Shown in pieces: positions 6,544 to 16,027 of a stretch of DNA of 32,404 bases; position 1 is the first letter of the stretch; each line of letters begins with the position of its first letter. The DNA is taken from NCBI GenBank assembly GCA_027365475.1, contig DAHXNI010000044.1, positions 1 through 32,404 of the forward strand, read 5' to 3'. The position numbers and the translations under genes are program-made. The stretch is from Pseudomonadota bacterium. GTDB lineage: Bacteria > Pseudomonadota > Gammaproteobacteria > JAKAQQ01. Under the pieces are notes generated by a model that was not told the DNA's origin, searched no databases, and worked only from the letters and a program-made list of their open reading frames with translations.

Positions 6544-8109
6544 ATGCGCATGCGAACGAGCCCCCGCCGCGGTCTCGTCAGTGCACTTGTGATCTTGGGT
6601 CTTGCAACTGCCGTGGGAGCCCGGGCAGCACCGGTTCAGCACCGTGCGCAGATGCCCATCCCGGCTGTGCACGGCCGAAGCGTCTCGACCCAGCATGTCG
6701 TCACGGTCGATAGCCGGCGCATCCATTACACGGCAACAGCCGGCATCCTCATCCTGCGCAACGGGGCAGGCAAGCCAACGGCCCGCATGTTTTATATCGC
6801 CTACCGTGAAAACGGCATACGAAACGAATCTCAGCGTCCCATCACCTTCGCCTATAACGGTGGTCCCGGAGGGGCCTCAGTACTGGTCGATTTCGGTGGA
6901 TTTGGCCCGCGGCGCATCATCTGGCCGCATCCGGGTGCTGACCATGGCACCCGTCCGCCCTATCGCATCGTCCCCAATCCCGATACCCTGCTTGGGGCCA
7001 CCGATCTCGTTTTTGTTGATGCGGTGGGAACCGGTCTGAGTCGTATTCTGCCGGCGGGCTCCGCGAAAATGTTTTACGGGATCAATCAGGATGCATCTGC
7101 CTTCCGGCAGTTCATTGCCCAGTACCTTACCCGCAACCGGCGCTGGAACTCGCCCAAGTTTATTTTGGGGGAAAGCTATGGCACGACCCGCTCGGCGGTT
7201 TTGGCCGCTGATCTAGCCCGTCACGGGATCGATCTCAACGGCGTCATCATGTGCTCCACCGTACTCGATTTTCCGACCCTCGCGTTTGCACCGGGCAATG
7301 ATCTGCCCTATATTTTTTATCTCCCGTCGTACGCAGCCGTGGCCTGGTACCACCATCGGCTGCATCCTGAGCCGAAGAGTCTGCCTGATTGGGTGGCGCA
7401 GGTTGAGCGATTTGCCGAAGGTCCCTATGCGGCGGCCTTGTTCCAGGGGTCAGCCCTCCCTCCCGCCCAACTCCGGTCGATCGCCTCCGAGCTGGCCCGC
7501 GACACGGGACTTCCAGCCCGGCTTTGGCGGGAGGCCGACCTGCGCATTTCGCTGCCGGTGTTCCAGAAAAAGCTTCTCAGCCGGAAACACCGGTCTGTCG
7601 GCCGATTCGACGGCCGCTTCAGCATGCCCGAACTCGAACCCCTGCTCCCGGTGCCCGGCCAGAGCAGTGCCGGCGCGGCCTCGAGCGCAATCATGGGAGC
7701 GCTTACCGCGAGTTTCAACAATTACCTTGAACAGAATCTGCATTATGTGAGTCATCTGCACTACCGGCAGCTCGATTACAAGGTCAATGCCGCCTGGAAG
7801 TGGGCGTACGAGCCCCCGGTAGAATCCCTGACCGGTCTCGGACAGTTCTATCTCAACGTGGCCCCGGCACTGGCGCGGGCCATGTTGAATGATCCCGGGC
7901 TCCGCGTGTTGTTTAACAATGGCTACTTCGACATGGCCACCCCGTTTTTCGCGACACTCTATACGGTCCATCACATGGGTCTGCCGCCATCGGTGATGCG
8001 GCGTATCGAGTTTCGCTACTACCCTTCGGGGCACATGCTCTATCTCAATCCGAAGGCATTGCCACTCTTGCAAACGCACATCGATCATTTCATCGAGCGT
8101 GCCCGTTGA
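6544..8109 (+). CDS. exported serine carboxypeptidase-like protein (peptidase family S10)
   Basis: Predicted periplasmic or secreted serine peptidase removing C-terminal residues. The 521-residue protein has a signal peptide (about 1-30: Arg-rich start, hydrophobic ALVILGLATAVGARA). The alpha/beta-hydrolase core follows: NGGPGGAS forms the oxyanion loop, the nucleophile is Ser211 in GESYGT, the Asp is D463 in NGYFDMATP, and His497 is in YPSGHMLY. All three catalytic residues are present and the length fits bacterial S10 members. ATG 6544 is chosen over an upstream in-frame ATG at 6400 because it opens the signal peptide and has CCGGAG upstream. The gene is monocistronic, divergent from the VOC-merR operon. 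The substrate is unknown. Confidence 0.88.
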   Translation: MRMRTSPRRGLVSALVILGLATAVGARAAPVQHRAQMPIPAVHGRSVSTQHVVTVDSRRIHYTATAGILILRNGAGKPTARMFYIAYRENGIRNESQRPITFAYNGGPGGASVLVDFGGFGPRRIIWPHPGADHGTRPPYRIVPNPDTLLGATDLVFVDAVGTGLSRILPAGSAKMFYGINQDASAFRQFIAQYLTRNRRWNSPKFILGESYGTTRSAVLAADLARHGIDLNGVIMCSTVLDFPTLAFAPGNDLPYIFYLPSYAAVAWYHHRLHPEPKSLPDWVAQVERFAEGPYAAALFQGSALPPAQLRSIASELARDTGLPARLWREADLRISLPVFQKKLLSRKHRSVGRFDGRFSMPELEPLLPVPGQSSAGAASSAIMGALTASFNNYLEQNLHYVSHLHYRQLDYKVNAAWKWAYEPPVESLTGLGQFYLNVAPALARAMLNDPGLRVLFNNGYFDMATPFFATLYTVHHMGLPPSVMRRIEFRYYPSGHMLYLNPKALPLLQTHIDHFIERAR

Positions 8110-8460
8110 CCGGATGTGGTGATCCTGAGAGGATCGCGCACAGCTGATCGCCGTGATCCCGTATACGCCACGAACGCGGCTGATCTGAGGTAGCCTGCTT
8201 CGTTTCAAACCCCGAGAAACCGATCCGTGTGACAGGTTTCATGCGGACGAAAAACCATGCCCGCCATCCGTGGCGGAGTCTCTGGCTTCTTTACAATTTG
8301 TTACATGAGTCCGTGTCGGATTCTTCTCAAATTACCTTAAACTAGTCGCTCCACATGGATCATCCGCATGGCGTGACCGGGTATGGATTGCATCGGTCGA
8401 ACTACTCTGAACGCGAACCGATGATCCCAGGCGGAGTCCAATGCATTCAGGAGATGGGGT
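8110..8460. other. intergenic region before the efflux operon, no gene seen
   Basis: About 350 bases between the peptidase and the pump operon. GATCCT-GAG-AGGATC (about 8121-8137) could form a small hairpin after the peptidase gene. A near-palindrome, ACAA-T-TTGT within TTTACAATTTGTTAC (about 8289-8304), might be a regulator site. I see no convincing -35/-10 pair and no coding frame. A promoter for the pump must lie here but I cannot place it. Confidence 0.4.
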
Positions 8461-9621
8461 ATGAAGAAGCGGTACAGGTGGTTGATCGGCGGTGGCTTCG
8501 TCGCAGTGTTGGCTGCGATCGTGATTGTCCGATTGGTTACATCGGGCCAATCCGAGACCAAGCGTCTCGTGACGGCCGTTCCCGTTGAAGTCGCAAAAGC
8601 TCGAGCAGCAACCCTACCGGTCTATCTGCATGCTCTGGGTACAGTCGTCGCCTATCGCACGGTGACGGTTGAGCCCATGGTAACCGGCCCGCTTGAAAAA
8701 GTGTTTTTCCATGAAGGACAATATGTCCGGAAGGGACAACTGCTTGCGGAAATCGACCCTCAACCGTTCGAGGCTGCTTTACAACAGGCCGAAGCCAAAC
8801 TGGCGCAGGATCGGGCCACGCGCACGAGCGATGCACTTCAGGCCAAACAGAATGCGACGCTCGTCAAAAAGGGTTACGTTTCGAAGCAGGCGTATGTGGC
8901 CGCCTGGACCGCCTGGCTTTCAGCCAAAGCCTTGGTCCAGCAGGACAAGGCCAGCATACGGACCAGCCAGATCAGTCTAGCCTATACCCGAATTCTGGCG
9001 CCCATATCCGGTCGGACCGGCATCCTCCAGGTGGATCCCGGCAACGTCGTCAACCCAAGCCTCCCCAATGGCATCGTGACCATCAACATGCTGCAGCCGA
9101 TTTACGTCCAGTTCAGTCTTCCACAGCAGGATCTGCCCGAAATCAACAGTGCCATGGCAGCAGGCCCGGTGCCCTTGATTGCGGCACTCAAAGGAAAGAG
9201 CGCGAGCGGCCGCACATTCAATCAGGGTGTGCTCACGGTACTCGACAACCAGGTCAATGCCAGCACGGGAACCCTCACATTGAGGGGCCGTTTTCCGAAT
9301 CCGTTGCTGGATCTCTGGCCCGGCTCCTTTGTCAATGTCCGGGTGTGGGTCCGAACCCTGTCCCATGTCGTCGTGGTCCCTTCAATGGCGGTCCAGGAGG
9401 GTCCTTCGGGCCGCTTCGTGTACCTCGTGGAAGGCGGAACCAAGACACCGGGTGGATTGAAGGTCGTAGTCCGCCCGGTCACCGTGACGTATGAAAGCAA
9501 ATCGCTCGCCGTGATTGGTAGCGGGCTCACGATCGGCAATACTGTCGTAACGGAGGGCAGTTCCCGGGTCAGAACCGATGTCCCGATCAAGATCGTGGGG
9601 CAGATGAAAGTCACGCCGTGA
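8461..9621 (+). CDS. mdtA: RND efflux periplasmic adaptor (membrane fusion protein, MdtA-like)
   Basis: Bridges an inner-membrane RND pump to an outer-membrane channel. The 386-residue protein has an N-terminal membrane anchor (about 8-28, WLIGGGFVAVLAAIVIVRLV), so it is not a lipoprotein. A barrel-sandwich/lipoyl half follows (LGTVVAYRTVTVEPMVTG, FHEGQYVRKGQLLAEIDP at about 82-100), then an alpha-helical hairpin (about 105-170), the second lipoyl half (APISGRTG), a beta-barrel (about 210-290) and a membrane-proximal domain. The stop overlaps the next GTG start by four bases, so it is first in a tightly coupled operon. Slightly shorter than E. coli MdtA (about 415). Substrates cannot be read from the sequence. 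Confidence 0.93.
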   Translation: MKKRYRWLIGGGFVAVLAAIVIVRLVTSGQSETKRLVTAVPVEVAKARAATLPVYLHALGTVVAYRTVTVEPMVTGPLEKVFFHEGQYVRKGQLLAEIDPQPFEAALQQAEAKLAQDRATRTSDALQAKQNATLVKKGYVSKQAYVAAWTAWLSAKALVQQDKASIRTSQISLAYTRILAPISGRTGILQVDPGNVVNPSLPNGIVTINMLQPIYVQFSLPQQDLPEINSAMAAGPVPLIAALKGKSASGRTFNQGVLTVLDNQVNASTGTLTLRGRFPNPLLDLWPGSFVNVRVWVRTLSHVVVVPSMAVQEGPSGRFVYLVEGGTKTPGGLKVVVRPVTVTYESKSLAVIGSGLTIGNTVVTEGSSRVRTDVPIKIVGQMKVTP

Positions 9622-12600
9622 ACATTTCCGGTCCCTTTATCGCCCGTCCGGTTGCGACGACGCTGCTTGCGATCGCGGTTTTTTTGGCGGGCGTCCTGGG
9701 TTACATGGAGTTACCCGTATCGTCCCTGCCGCAGGTGTCATTTCCGACCATTGAGGTTGTGACCAAACTGCCCGGCGGATCTCCCGATACGGTTTCGAAG
9801 CTGATCACCGCACCACTCGAGCGCCAGTTCGGCGAGATCGCGGGCCTTGCTGCGATGAGTTCTGTTTCGAGCGAGGGAACCAGCGCCATCACGCTCCGAT
9901 TCGAACTCAGCGTTCCGCTTTCCACGGCGGCGCAGGATGTGCAGGCTGCGATCAACGCGGCGTCGGGCGAGTTGCCACCCAATCTGCAGTATCCGCCGGT
10001 TTACCGGGAGGTGAATCCAGCGGATGCCCCGATTCTTACTCTGGCGCTCACCTCCAAGACGATTCCACTCTACGTGGTTGCCAATATTGCGCAGACGATG
10101 TTTCTGCAGAAACTTTCGGAGATCAGTGGGGTCGGGCAGGTCACGATTGCGGGCGGGCTCCGCAAAGCAATCCGGATCAATGTCAACCCGGTCCAGCTCG
10201 CGGCCTATGGACTCTCTCTGGAAGATGTCCGCAATGCGGTGGCCAATGCCAATCAAGCGGGTGCGACCGGCGGGCTGCAGGGATTGCACCAGGCTTATGC
10301 CATCGGGGCCAATGATCAGCTCGCACTCGCCAGCCAGTACCGGAATCTGCTGATCGCCTATCGTAGCGGAGCACCGGTGACGGTTTCCGCCGTGGGTACG
10401 GTCACCTCTGGGCTCGAGAATAATCAGGAGCTGGCCAGTTACAACAATGTGCCTGCAGTAGTCCTCGATATCCACCGCCGACCGGGTGCGAATATCGTGA
10501 GCACCGTCTCTCGTATCGAGGCGACGCTTCACAGCCTGCGTACAACCTTGCCGCACGGGATACATCTCGACGTTGTGGCCAACCGCACTGGAACCATCAA
10601 GGCTTCCGTGGCAGATGTCCAGATTACGCTTCTCACGGCCATGTTTCTTGTTGTGCTGGTGATTTTCCTATTTCTCCCGAATCCGCGTGCCACGCTGATT
10701 CCTGCAGTTGCCCTCCCACTCTCTATCGTCGCAACGTTCGCCGTGATGTATGAACTCGGCTATCAGCTCGACAATCTGTCGCTCATGGCGCTCACTGTGG
10801 CGGCAGGTTTTGTGGTCGACGATGCCATCGTCATGATTGAAAACATCGTCCGTTTTGTGGAAGCTGGAGAACCCCCTCTTCGTGCAGCGTACCTCGGTGC
10901 CAAACAGATCGGTTTCACGATTGTCTCCCTGACCGTATCACTCGTGGCCGTCTTCATTCCGCTGCTTTTCATGACCGGGGTGATCGGACGGCTCTTTTCC
11001 GAGTTTGCGGTCACGCTTTCCGTTGCGGTGGTGGCATCTGCCGTTATTTCTCTGACGCTTACGCCGATGATGGGCGCGCGGCTCCTCAAGCCCGCAGGCG
11101 AGATCCGGCCGAACCCGCTGGCTCGGGCAGCCGAGGCCCTGCTCGCGCGTACGCGCGAGGCCTATCGGGTCGGTCTGGCATGGTGTCTGCGCCACCAGCG
11201 GTTCATGTTGGGCGTTTTTGCCGGGACCCTTGTGCTCACGGCCTTTCTGTTCTACATCATCCCGAAAGCGCTGTTACCCGAAGTCGATACCGGAGAAATC
11301 ATTGCAGTGACCGAAGGGGCACAGAGCATTTCACTTGGAGCCATGGCCCATCTTCAGGATCGTGCGGTTGCCGTGATCATGCGCAATCCGGCCGTGTCGG
11401 GTGTGACCTCCCTGATCGGATCCGGCGCGACAAACCCGACCCCGAATACCGGGCGGCTTACGATCGTGCTCAAATCGATCAGTCAGCGTCGATCCATCAA
11501 TACCGTCATGCGCGAACTCAGCCGTTCGCTCAATCGGTTGCCCGGGCTTCGGTTTTATATGCAGCCGGTTCAGGACATCACGCTGTCTTCGCGAATTGCA
11601 TCGGCCGAGTACCAATATACGCTGACCGATACGAATTCCAGTCAACTTCAGGACTGGTCAGATCGCATTGAAGCGGCGATGCGCTCCCTACCGCAACTCC
11701 GCGACGTCAGTAGCGACCAGCAAAATCGCGGACTTGAGGCTTACGTCGATGTCGATCGCCAGGCTGCTGCACGGCTTGGAGTCAGCATGTCCACCATCGA
11801 AAATGTGCTCTACGACGCGTTCGGCCAGCGGCAGATCTCGACCATTTACACCAGCAATGCGCAGTATCGGGTGGTGCTTGGAGTCGGCTCGAAGTGGGCG
11901 ACATCTCCGGCGGCGCTCGATGCGATATACGTCCCGGCCGGTGGTACGGCCAGCGCTTCGGTGAGCGGGCACGGCCCGGCATCTTCGGTCAGCGGAAGCT
12001 CAACCCTTAACTTAGCCGCTTCTCCGGTCAGTCCGACTGCAGAGGTTCCTTTGGGAGATATCGCCCATATCACTGTTCGGCATGTCCCACTCGTGATCAC
12101 CCGTCAGAACCAGTTTCCATCTGCGACGCTCAGTTTCAACATCGCTTCGGGTACCTCCCTCGGTACTGCAGAATCGGCGATCCGTCGGGCCGAGGCCCAG
12201 CTTCATGTCCCCGCTTCAGTTGAAGGCACGTTTGCAGGCACTGCGGCCGAGTTCCAGAGCTCGCTCGCGGATGAGCCATGGCTCATTCTGGCCGCCATCG
12301 TCGTGATTTATATCGTCCTCGGTGTGCTCTATGAAAGTCCGATCCATCCGGTCACGATTCTCTCCACCCTGCCTTCAGCGGGTGTCGGTGCGCTGCTGGC
12401 CCTGATGGTGACGGGGACTCAGTTCACGATTGTGGCTCTGGTCGGGATCATTCTCCTCATGGGCATTGTCAAGAAGAACGGTATCATCATGGTCGATTTT
12501 GCGATCGTGGCGGAGCGGGAGCGGGGTCTTTCGCCGGCGGATGCCATTACCGAAGCGGCTATCTTGCGTTTTCGTCCCATCATGATGACGACGATGGCGG

Positions 12601-12803
12601 CATTGTTCGGTGCGGCTCCGTTGGTGCTCGAGGGCGGATCAGGCTGGGAACTGAGGGTGCCTTTGGGCATCACGATCATCGGGGGACTCCTGGTCAGCCA
12701 GGTGCTCACTCTGTTTACCACACCGGTTATCTATCTTGCGCTCGACCGGCTGCATGCGCGCTCCGAGTGGCTCCCGGTTGCTGACCCTCCACTCGCCGGG
12801 TAA
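9618..12803 (+). CDS. mdtB: RND efflux permease, MdtB-like
   Basis: Proton-driven inner-membrane drug exporter of the HAE-1 RND type. The 1061-residue protein begins ISGPFIARPVATTLLAIAVF (TM1) and has two large periplasmic loops and about 12 TM helices. The TM4 proton-relay Asp pair is present in VVDDAIVMIEN, and the late motif GIVKKNGIIMVDFAI is typical. The start is GTG, overlapping the mdtA stop. Two permease genes in tandem point to a heteromeric MdtBC-like pump rather than AcrB. One oddity is a Ser/Ala/Gly-rich stretch of about 33 residues (about 776-808) in the second periplasmic loop, absent from the neighbouring homologue. It makes the protein slightly longer than E. coli MdtB (about 1040). 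Confidence 0.93.
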   Translation: MNISGPFIARPVATTLLAIAVFLAGVLGYMELPVSSLPQVSFPTIEVVTKLPGGSPDTVSKLITAPLERQFGEIAGLAAMSSVSSEGTSAITLRFELSVPLSTAAQDVQAAINAASGELPPNLQYPPVYREVNPADAPILTLALTSKTIPLYVVANIAQTMFLQKLSEISGVGQVTIAGGLRKAIRINVNPVQLAAYGLSLEDVRNAVANANQAGATGGLQGLHQAYAIGANDQLALASQYRNLLIAYRSGAPVTVSAVGTVTSGLENNQELASYNNVPAVVLDIHRRPGANIVSTVSRIEATLHSLRTTLPHGIHLDVVANRTGTIKASVADVQITLLTAMFLVVLVIFLFLPNPRATLIPAVALPLSIVATFAVMYELGYQLDNLSLMALTVAAGFVVDDAIVMIENIVRFVEAGEPPLRAAYLGAKQIGFTIVSLTVSLVAVFIPLLFMTGVIGRLFSEFAVTLSVAVVASAVISLTLTPMMGARLLKPAGEIRPNPLARAAEALLARTREAYRVGLAWCLRHQRFMLGVFAGTLVLTAFLFYIIPKALLPEVDTGEIIAVTEGAQSISLGAMAHLQDRAVAVIMRNPAVSGVTSLIGSGATNPTPNTGRLTIVLKSISQRRSINTVMRELSRSLNRLPGLRFYMQPVQDITLSSRIASAEYQYTLTDTNSSQLQDWSDRIEAAMRSLPQLRDVSSDQQNRGLEAYVDVDRQAAARLGVSMSTIENVLYDAFGQRQISTIYTSNAQYRVVLGVGSKWATSPAALDAIYVPAGGTASASVSGHGPASSVSGSSTLNLAASPVSPTAEVPLGDIAHITVRHVPLVITRQNQFPSATLSFNIASGTSLGTAESAIRRAEAQLHVPASVEGTFAGTAAEFQSSLADEPWLILAAIVVIYIVLGVLYESPIHPVTILSTLPSAGVGALLALMVTGTQFTIVALVGIILLMGIVKKNGIIMVDFAIVAERERGLSPADAITEAAILRFRPIMMTTMAALFGAAPLVLEGGSGWELRVPLGITIIGGLLVSQVLTLFTTPVIYLALDRLHARSEWLPVADPPLAG

Positions 12804-12806
12804 TAC

Positions 12807-15800
12807 GTGAATCTTTCGGAACCCTTCATCAAAAGGCCAGTCGGTACGACGCTTCTTGCGCTCGGAGTCCTCCTGGCCGGAATCATGGCCTATCGGCTGC
12901 TCCCGGTTGCGGCAGTGCCGAGCATTCCGATACCGGGAATTGTGGTATTCGCCTCCGAACCGGGAGCGAGCCCCTTGGTCATGGCCAATACGGTGGCCGC
13001 TCCGCTCGAGCACACACTTGGGCTCATTCCCGGGCTCGATGAAGTCCGTTCGATCAGTTCCCTCGGGTCCAGCTCGATCATTCTCTTGTTCAGAACCAAC
13101 ACGAATATCAGCTCCGATGCACACGCAGTCCAGGCGGGTATCGATGCCGCGTTGCCCAATCTACCTTCCGGCATGCCAGCTCTTCCGTATTACCGGGAGT
13201 TCAATCCTGCATCGCGTCCGGTCCTCACGATGTTCATGTCCTCGCGTACGATGTCCCTACGCAATGTCTATGACTTTGCCAATACCGTTCTGCTCCAGAA
13301 ACTGTCCCAAGTGAAAGGGGTCGCCCAGGTGACGCTGTATGGCGGCCAATCACCTGCGGTGCGGATCCGTTTCAGTCCCCAGGCCCTGGCTGCAGCCGGT
13401 CTCACGCCGAACGATATCTTCAACGCGGTGCGTACGGCCAATGTTCTGGAACCACTCGGGACCATCCAGGGCCTGCATCACGGCTATATTCTCGCGCTCA
13501 ATGGACAGCTGCGGGATGCTACCCAGTATCGTGAGGTGGCACTCCGGGCAGCCAATGGAACCATTTTGCGCCTCGGTCAGGTGGCCTCCGTGGTCAACAG
13601 TGTCGCGAATACCCAGCTCGCCGCCACGAATGGTCGGGAGCCCGGGATCATGATCGCCGTGACCAAGACCCCCTCCGCAAATGTGATCCAGACGGTTCGG
13701 GGGATCAAACGGCAGCTTCCGAATCTCGAGCGCCTGATGCCCCCATCCATCCACCTGGCCATTATGACCGACCGGACCGCGACGATCCGGGCCAGCATCT
13801 CCGATATCGAGATCACCCTGCTCATTACCATGGTGCTGGTCTTGATCGTGGTGGCACTGTTCATGCGGCGCGGTGCATCCATCCTGGCGGCAGGTATCAC
13901 GGTCCCATTGGCCATCGCCGGCACGCTGGCTGCGATGTGGGCGCTTGGTTTTTCGTTGGACAATTTCTCGCTTTTGGCGCTCACGATCTCGATTACCTTT
14001 GTGATCGATGATGCCATCGTCATGATTGAAAACATCGTGGCCCATCATGAACGGGGACTCACCGTCATGGAATCCGCCTTAAAGGGCGCCCGACAGATCG
14101 GATTCACGGTTTTCTCGATCACGGTTTCCCTGATGGTGGTTTTTCTGCCCCTGGTGTTGATGGGCGGGATTGTGGGAGGGCTGTTCCACGAGTTTGCGAC
14201 GACTCTGATCGTGGCCATCGCGATTTCAGGGCTCGCCTCGCTCACGGTCACGCCCATGATCTGTGCCCATCTGATGAAGGACCGGGAACTGGTCCGGAAG
14301 CACAGCTGGAGCATGCCGCGCCTCACGCGGGGTGTGGGACGTCTCTATCAGTCCATTGTCGATGGCTATACGCATAGCCTGGATTGGGCGCTCGGACACC
14401 AACGCCTGATGCTTGTCCTGTTCGTCCTCACTTTCGCGTTTACGATCTTTCTTTACATCAAGGTGCCCAAGACTTTTTTCCCCGAAGAGGATACCGGTCT
14501 CGTGATAGGGCAGACACTGGCCGCACCAAACGTTTCCTTCGATCGGATGAAACATTTGCAATCCAAGGTCGTCCAAATTATCCGTCAGAATCCGGCGATT
14601 GCGACCATCAGCTCCAGCGTGGGGGTGACCAACGGTTTTTCGAGCGCCAATCGCGGCAAGATGTTCATCGGGCTCAAACCGGCATCCGAACGCAGCCAAC
14701 CGGCCAAGACCGTGATTCTGGATCTCGAACGGAAACTGGACAAGATTCCCGGAATCCATGTGTACCTCCAGATTGCGCAGGACCTTTTTTTTGGCGGTCA
14801 AAACAACGGTGGTGCATACAGTTTCTCGGTTCTCGATCCGTCGTTTGTCTCCCTGGATCACGTCACCCAGCACATTGTCCGACGTTTGAAGACGCTCAAG
14901 GCCATCAATACGGTTTCGACCAATCTCAATCGGGCGGAAACCCAGATCACGGTGGAGATCAACCGGATCGAGGCTGCACGTCTCGGGGTCAGTGTGGCGG
15001 CCATCGATGCGGCCCTCGGAGAGGCCTTCGGCCAGCGCCCCATTTCACGGATCTATGAGGCGCAAAATCAGTATGAGGTGGTGCTCACGGTCGGAGCCGC
15101 ACGTGCTCGCTCACCCCAAGACCTCGGGAACATCTATGTTGCGGGAAACTCCGGTCCCGTCCCCCTGCTTCAGGTCGCACGGCTGACGCGTGGGAGTGCC
15201 CCTCTCCAGGTGATCCACTTCGGGGGCGTGCCAGAGGGCACAATCAGTTTCAATGTGGCGCCGGGTATCGGGCTCGGACCCGCCATCGCGGGCGTACAGC
15301 AAGCCATTGCCAAAATGCGTCTCCCGGCCGATGTCCGTATCCGTTTTGGTGGCAATGCGAAATACTTTTTGCGCTCTGTTGAAGATATTCCGCTCCTGAT
15401 ACTGGCCTCCCTCCTCGCGATCTATATCGTTTTGGGTGTGCTCTATGAAAGCCTGTCGCAACCGCTCACGATTCTGTCGACGCTGCCCTCGGCCGGAGTC
15501 GGTGCCCTTCTGGCCTTTTTCCTGACCGGAACCCCGATGTCGGTGATCGGTGTCATCGGGATCTTCCTCCTCATGGGTATTGTCAAGAAAAACGGCATCA
15601 TGCTTGTGGACTTTGCACTCGAAACCGAGCGCCGGGACGGGCTCTCTCCGAAAGAGGCCATTCGCATGGCCTGTCTGGTCCGTTTCCGGCCGATCATGAT
15701 GACAACGCTTGCGGCGATCCTTGGGGCTTTGCCACTCGCGTTTGCGGTTGGGACAGGCTACCAGCTTCGGCGTCCGTTGGGCATCGCTGTGATCGGCGGT

Positions 15801-15947
15801 CTCATCGTCAGTCAGGCGATGACCCTCTACACGACGCCTGTGATCTATCTCGCGCTGACCGGCTTCGGGAAACGCCGTGCGCGGCGGATTGCCGATCTCT
15901 CCGGTGAAGACGCGGATCGGGCACCGGGTTGGGCTGGAAGCTCCTGA
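12807..15947 (+). CDS. mdtC: RND efflux permease, MdtC-like
   Basis: Second permease of the pump, 1046 residues, starting at GTG three bases after the mdtB stop. It starts LSEPFIKRPVGTTLLALGVL (TM1) and shares the whole layout with the preceding gene: two periplasmic porter/docking loops, TM4 with VIDDAIVMIEN carrying the Asp pair, and GIVKKNGIMLVDFAL late in the chain. The two permeases probably arose by duplication and assemble as a mixed trimer, as in MdtBC. No outer-membrane channel gene follows, so a TolC-like protein encoded elsewhere is presumably used. No local regulator gene adjoins the operon. Confidence 0.93.
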   Translation: MNLSEPFIKRPVGTTLLALGVLLAGIMAYRLLPVAAVPSIPIPGIVVFASEPGASPLVMANTVAAPLEHTLGLIPGLDEVRSISSLGSSSIILLFRTNTNISSDAHAVQAGIDAALPNLPSGMPALPYYREFNPASRPVLTMFMSSRTMSLRNVYDFANTVLLQKLSQVKGVAQVTLYGGQSPAVRIRFSPQALAAAGLTPNDIFNAVRTANVLEPLGTIQGLHHGYILALNGQLRDATQYREVALRAANGTILRLGQVASVVNSVANTQLAATNGREPGIMIAVTKTPSANVIQTVRGIKRQLPNLERLMPPSIHLAIMTDRTATIRASISDIEITLLITMVLVLIVVALFMRRGASILAAGITVPLAIAGTLAAMWALGFSLDNFSLLALTISITFVIDDAIVMIENIVAHHERGLTVMESALKGARQIGFTVFSITVSLMVVFLPLVLMGGIVGGLFHEFATTLIVAIAISGLASLTVTPMICAHLMKDRELVRKHSWSMPRLTRGVGRLYQSIVDGYTHSLDWALGHQRLMLVLFVLTFAFTIFLYIKVPKTFFPEEDTGLVIGQTLAAPNVSFDRMKHLQSKVVQIIRQNPAIATISSSVGVTNGFSSANRGKMFIGLKPASERSQPAKTVILDLERKLDKIPGIHVYLQIAQDLFFGGQNNGGAYSFSVLDPSFVSLDHVTQHIVRRLKTLKAINTVSTNLNRAETQITVEINRIEAARLGVSVAAIDAALGEAFGQRPISRIYEAQNQYEVVLTVGAARARSPQDLGNIYVAGNSGPVPLLQVARLTRGSAPLQVIHFGGVPEGTISFNVAPGIGLGPAIAGVQQAIAKMRLPADVRIRFGGNAKYFLRSVEDIPLLILASLLAIYIVLGVLYESLSQPLTILSTLPSAGVGALLAFFLTGTPMSVIGVIGIFLLMGIVKKNGIMLVDFALETERRDGLSPKEAIRMACLVRFRPIMMTTLAAILGALPLAFAVGTGYQLRRPLGIAVIGGLIVSQAMTLYTTPVIYLALTGFGKRRARRIADLSGEDADRAPGWAGSS

Positions 15948-15987
15948 TAGACGCGCGAACCCCCGGTTCCAATCCGCAGGGAGGATC

Positions 15988-16009
15988 GCCCACTTCATCT
16001 TGCGTGGGC
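15988..16009. terminator. weak hairpin between convergent genes
   Basis: GCCCAC (15988-15993) can pair with GTGGGC (16004-16009) around a 10-nt loop, 40 bases after the mdtC stop and just before the end of the convergent propeller gene. No T-tract follows on either strand, so it is a possible but unproved transcription terminator. Confidence 0.3.
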
Positions 16010-16027
16010 TGTCGGGCCGGAATACGC

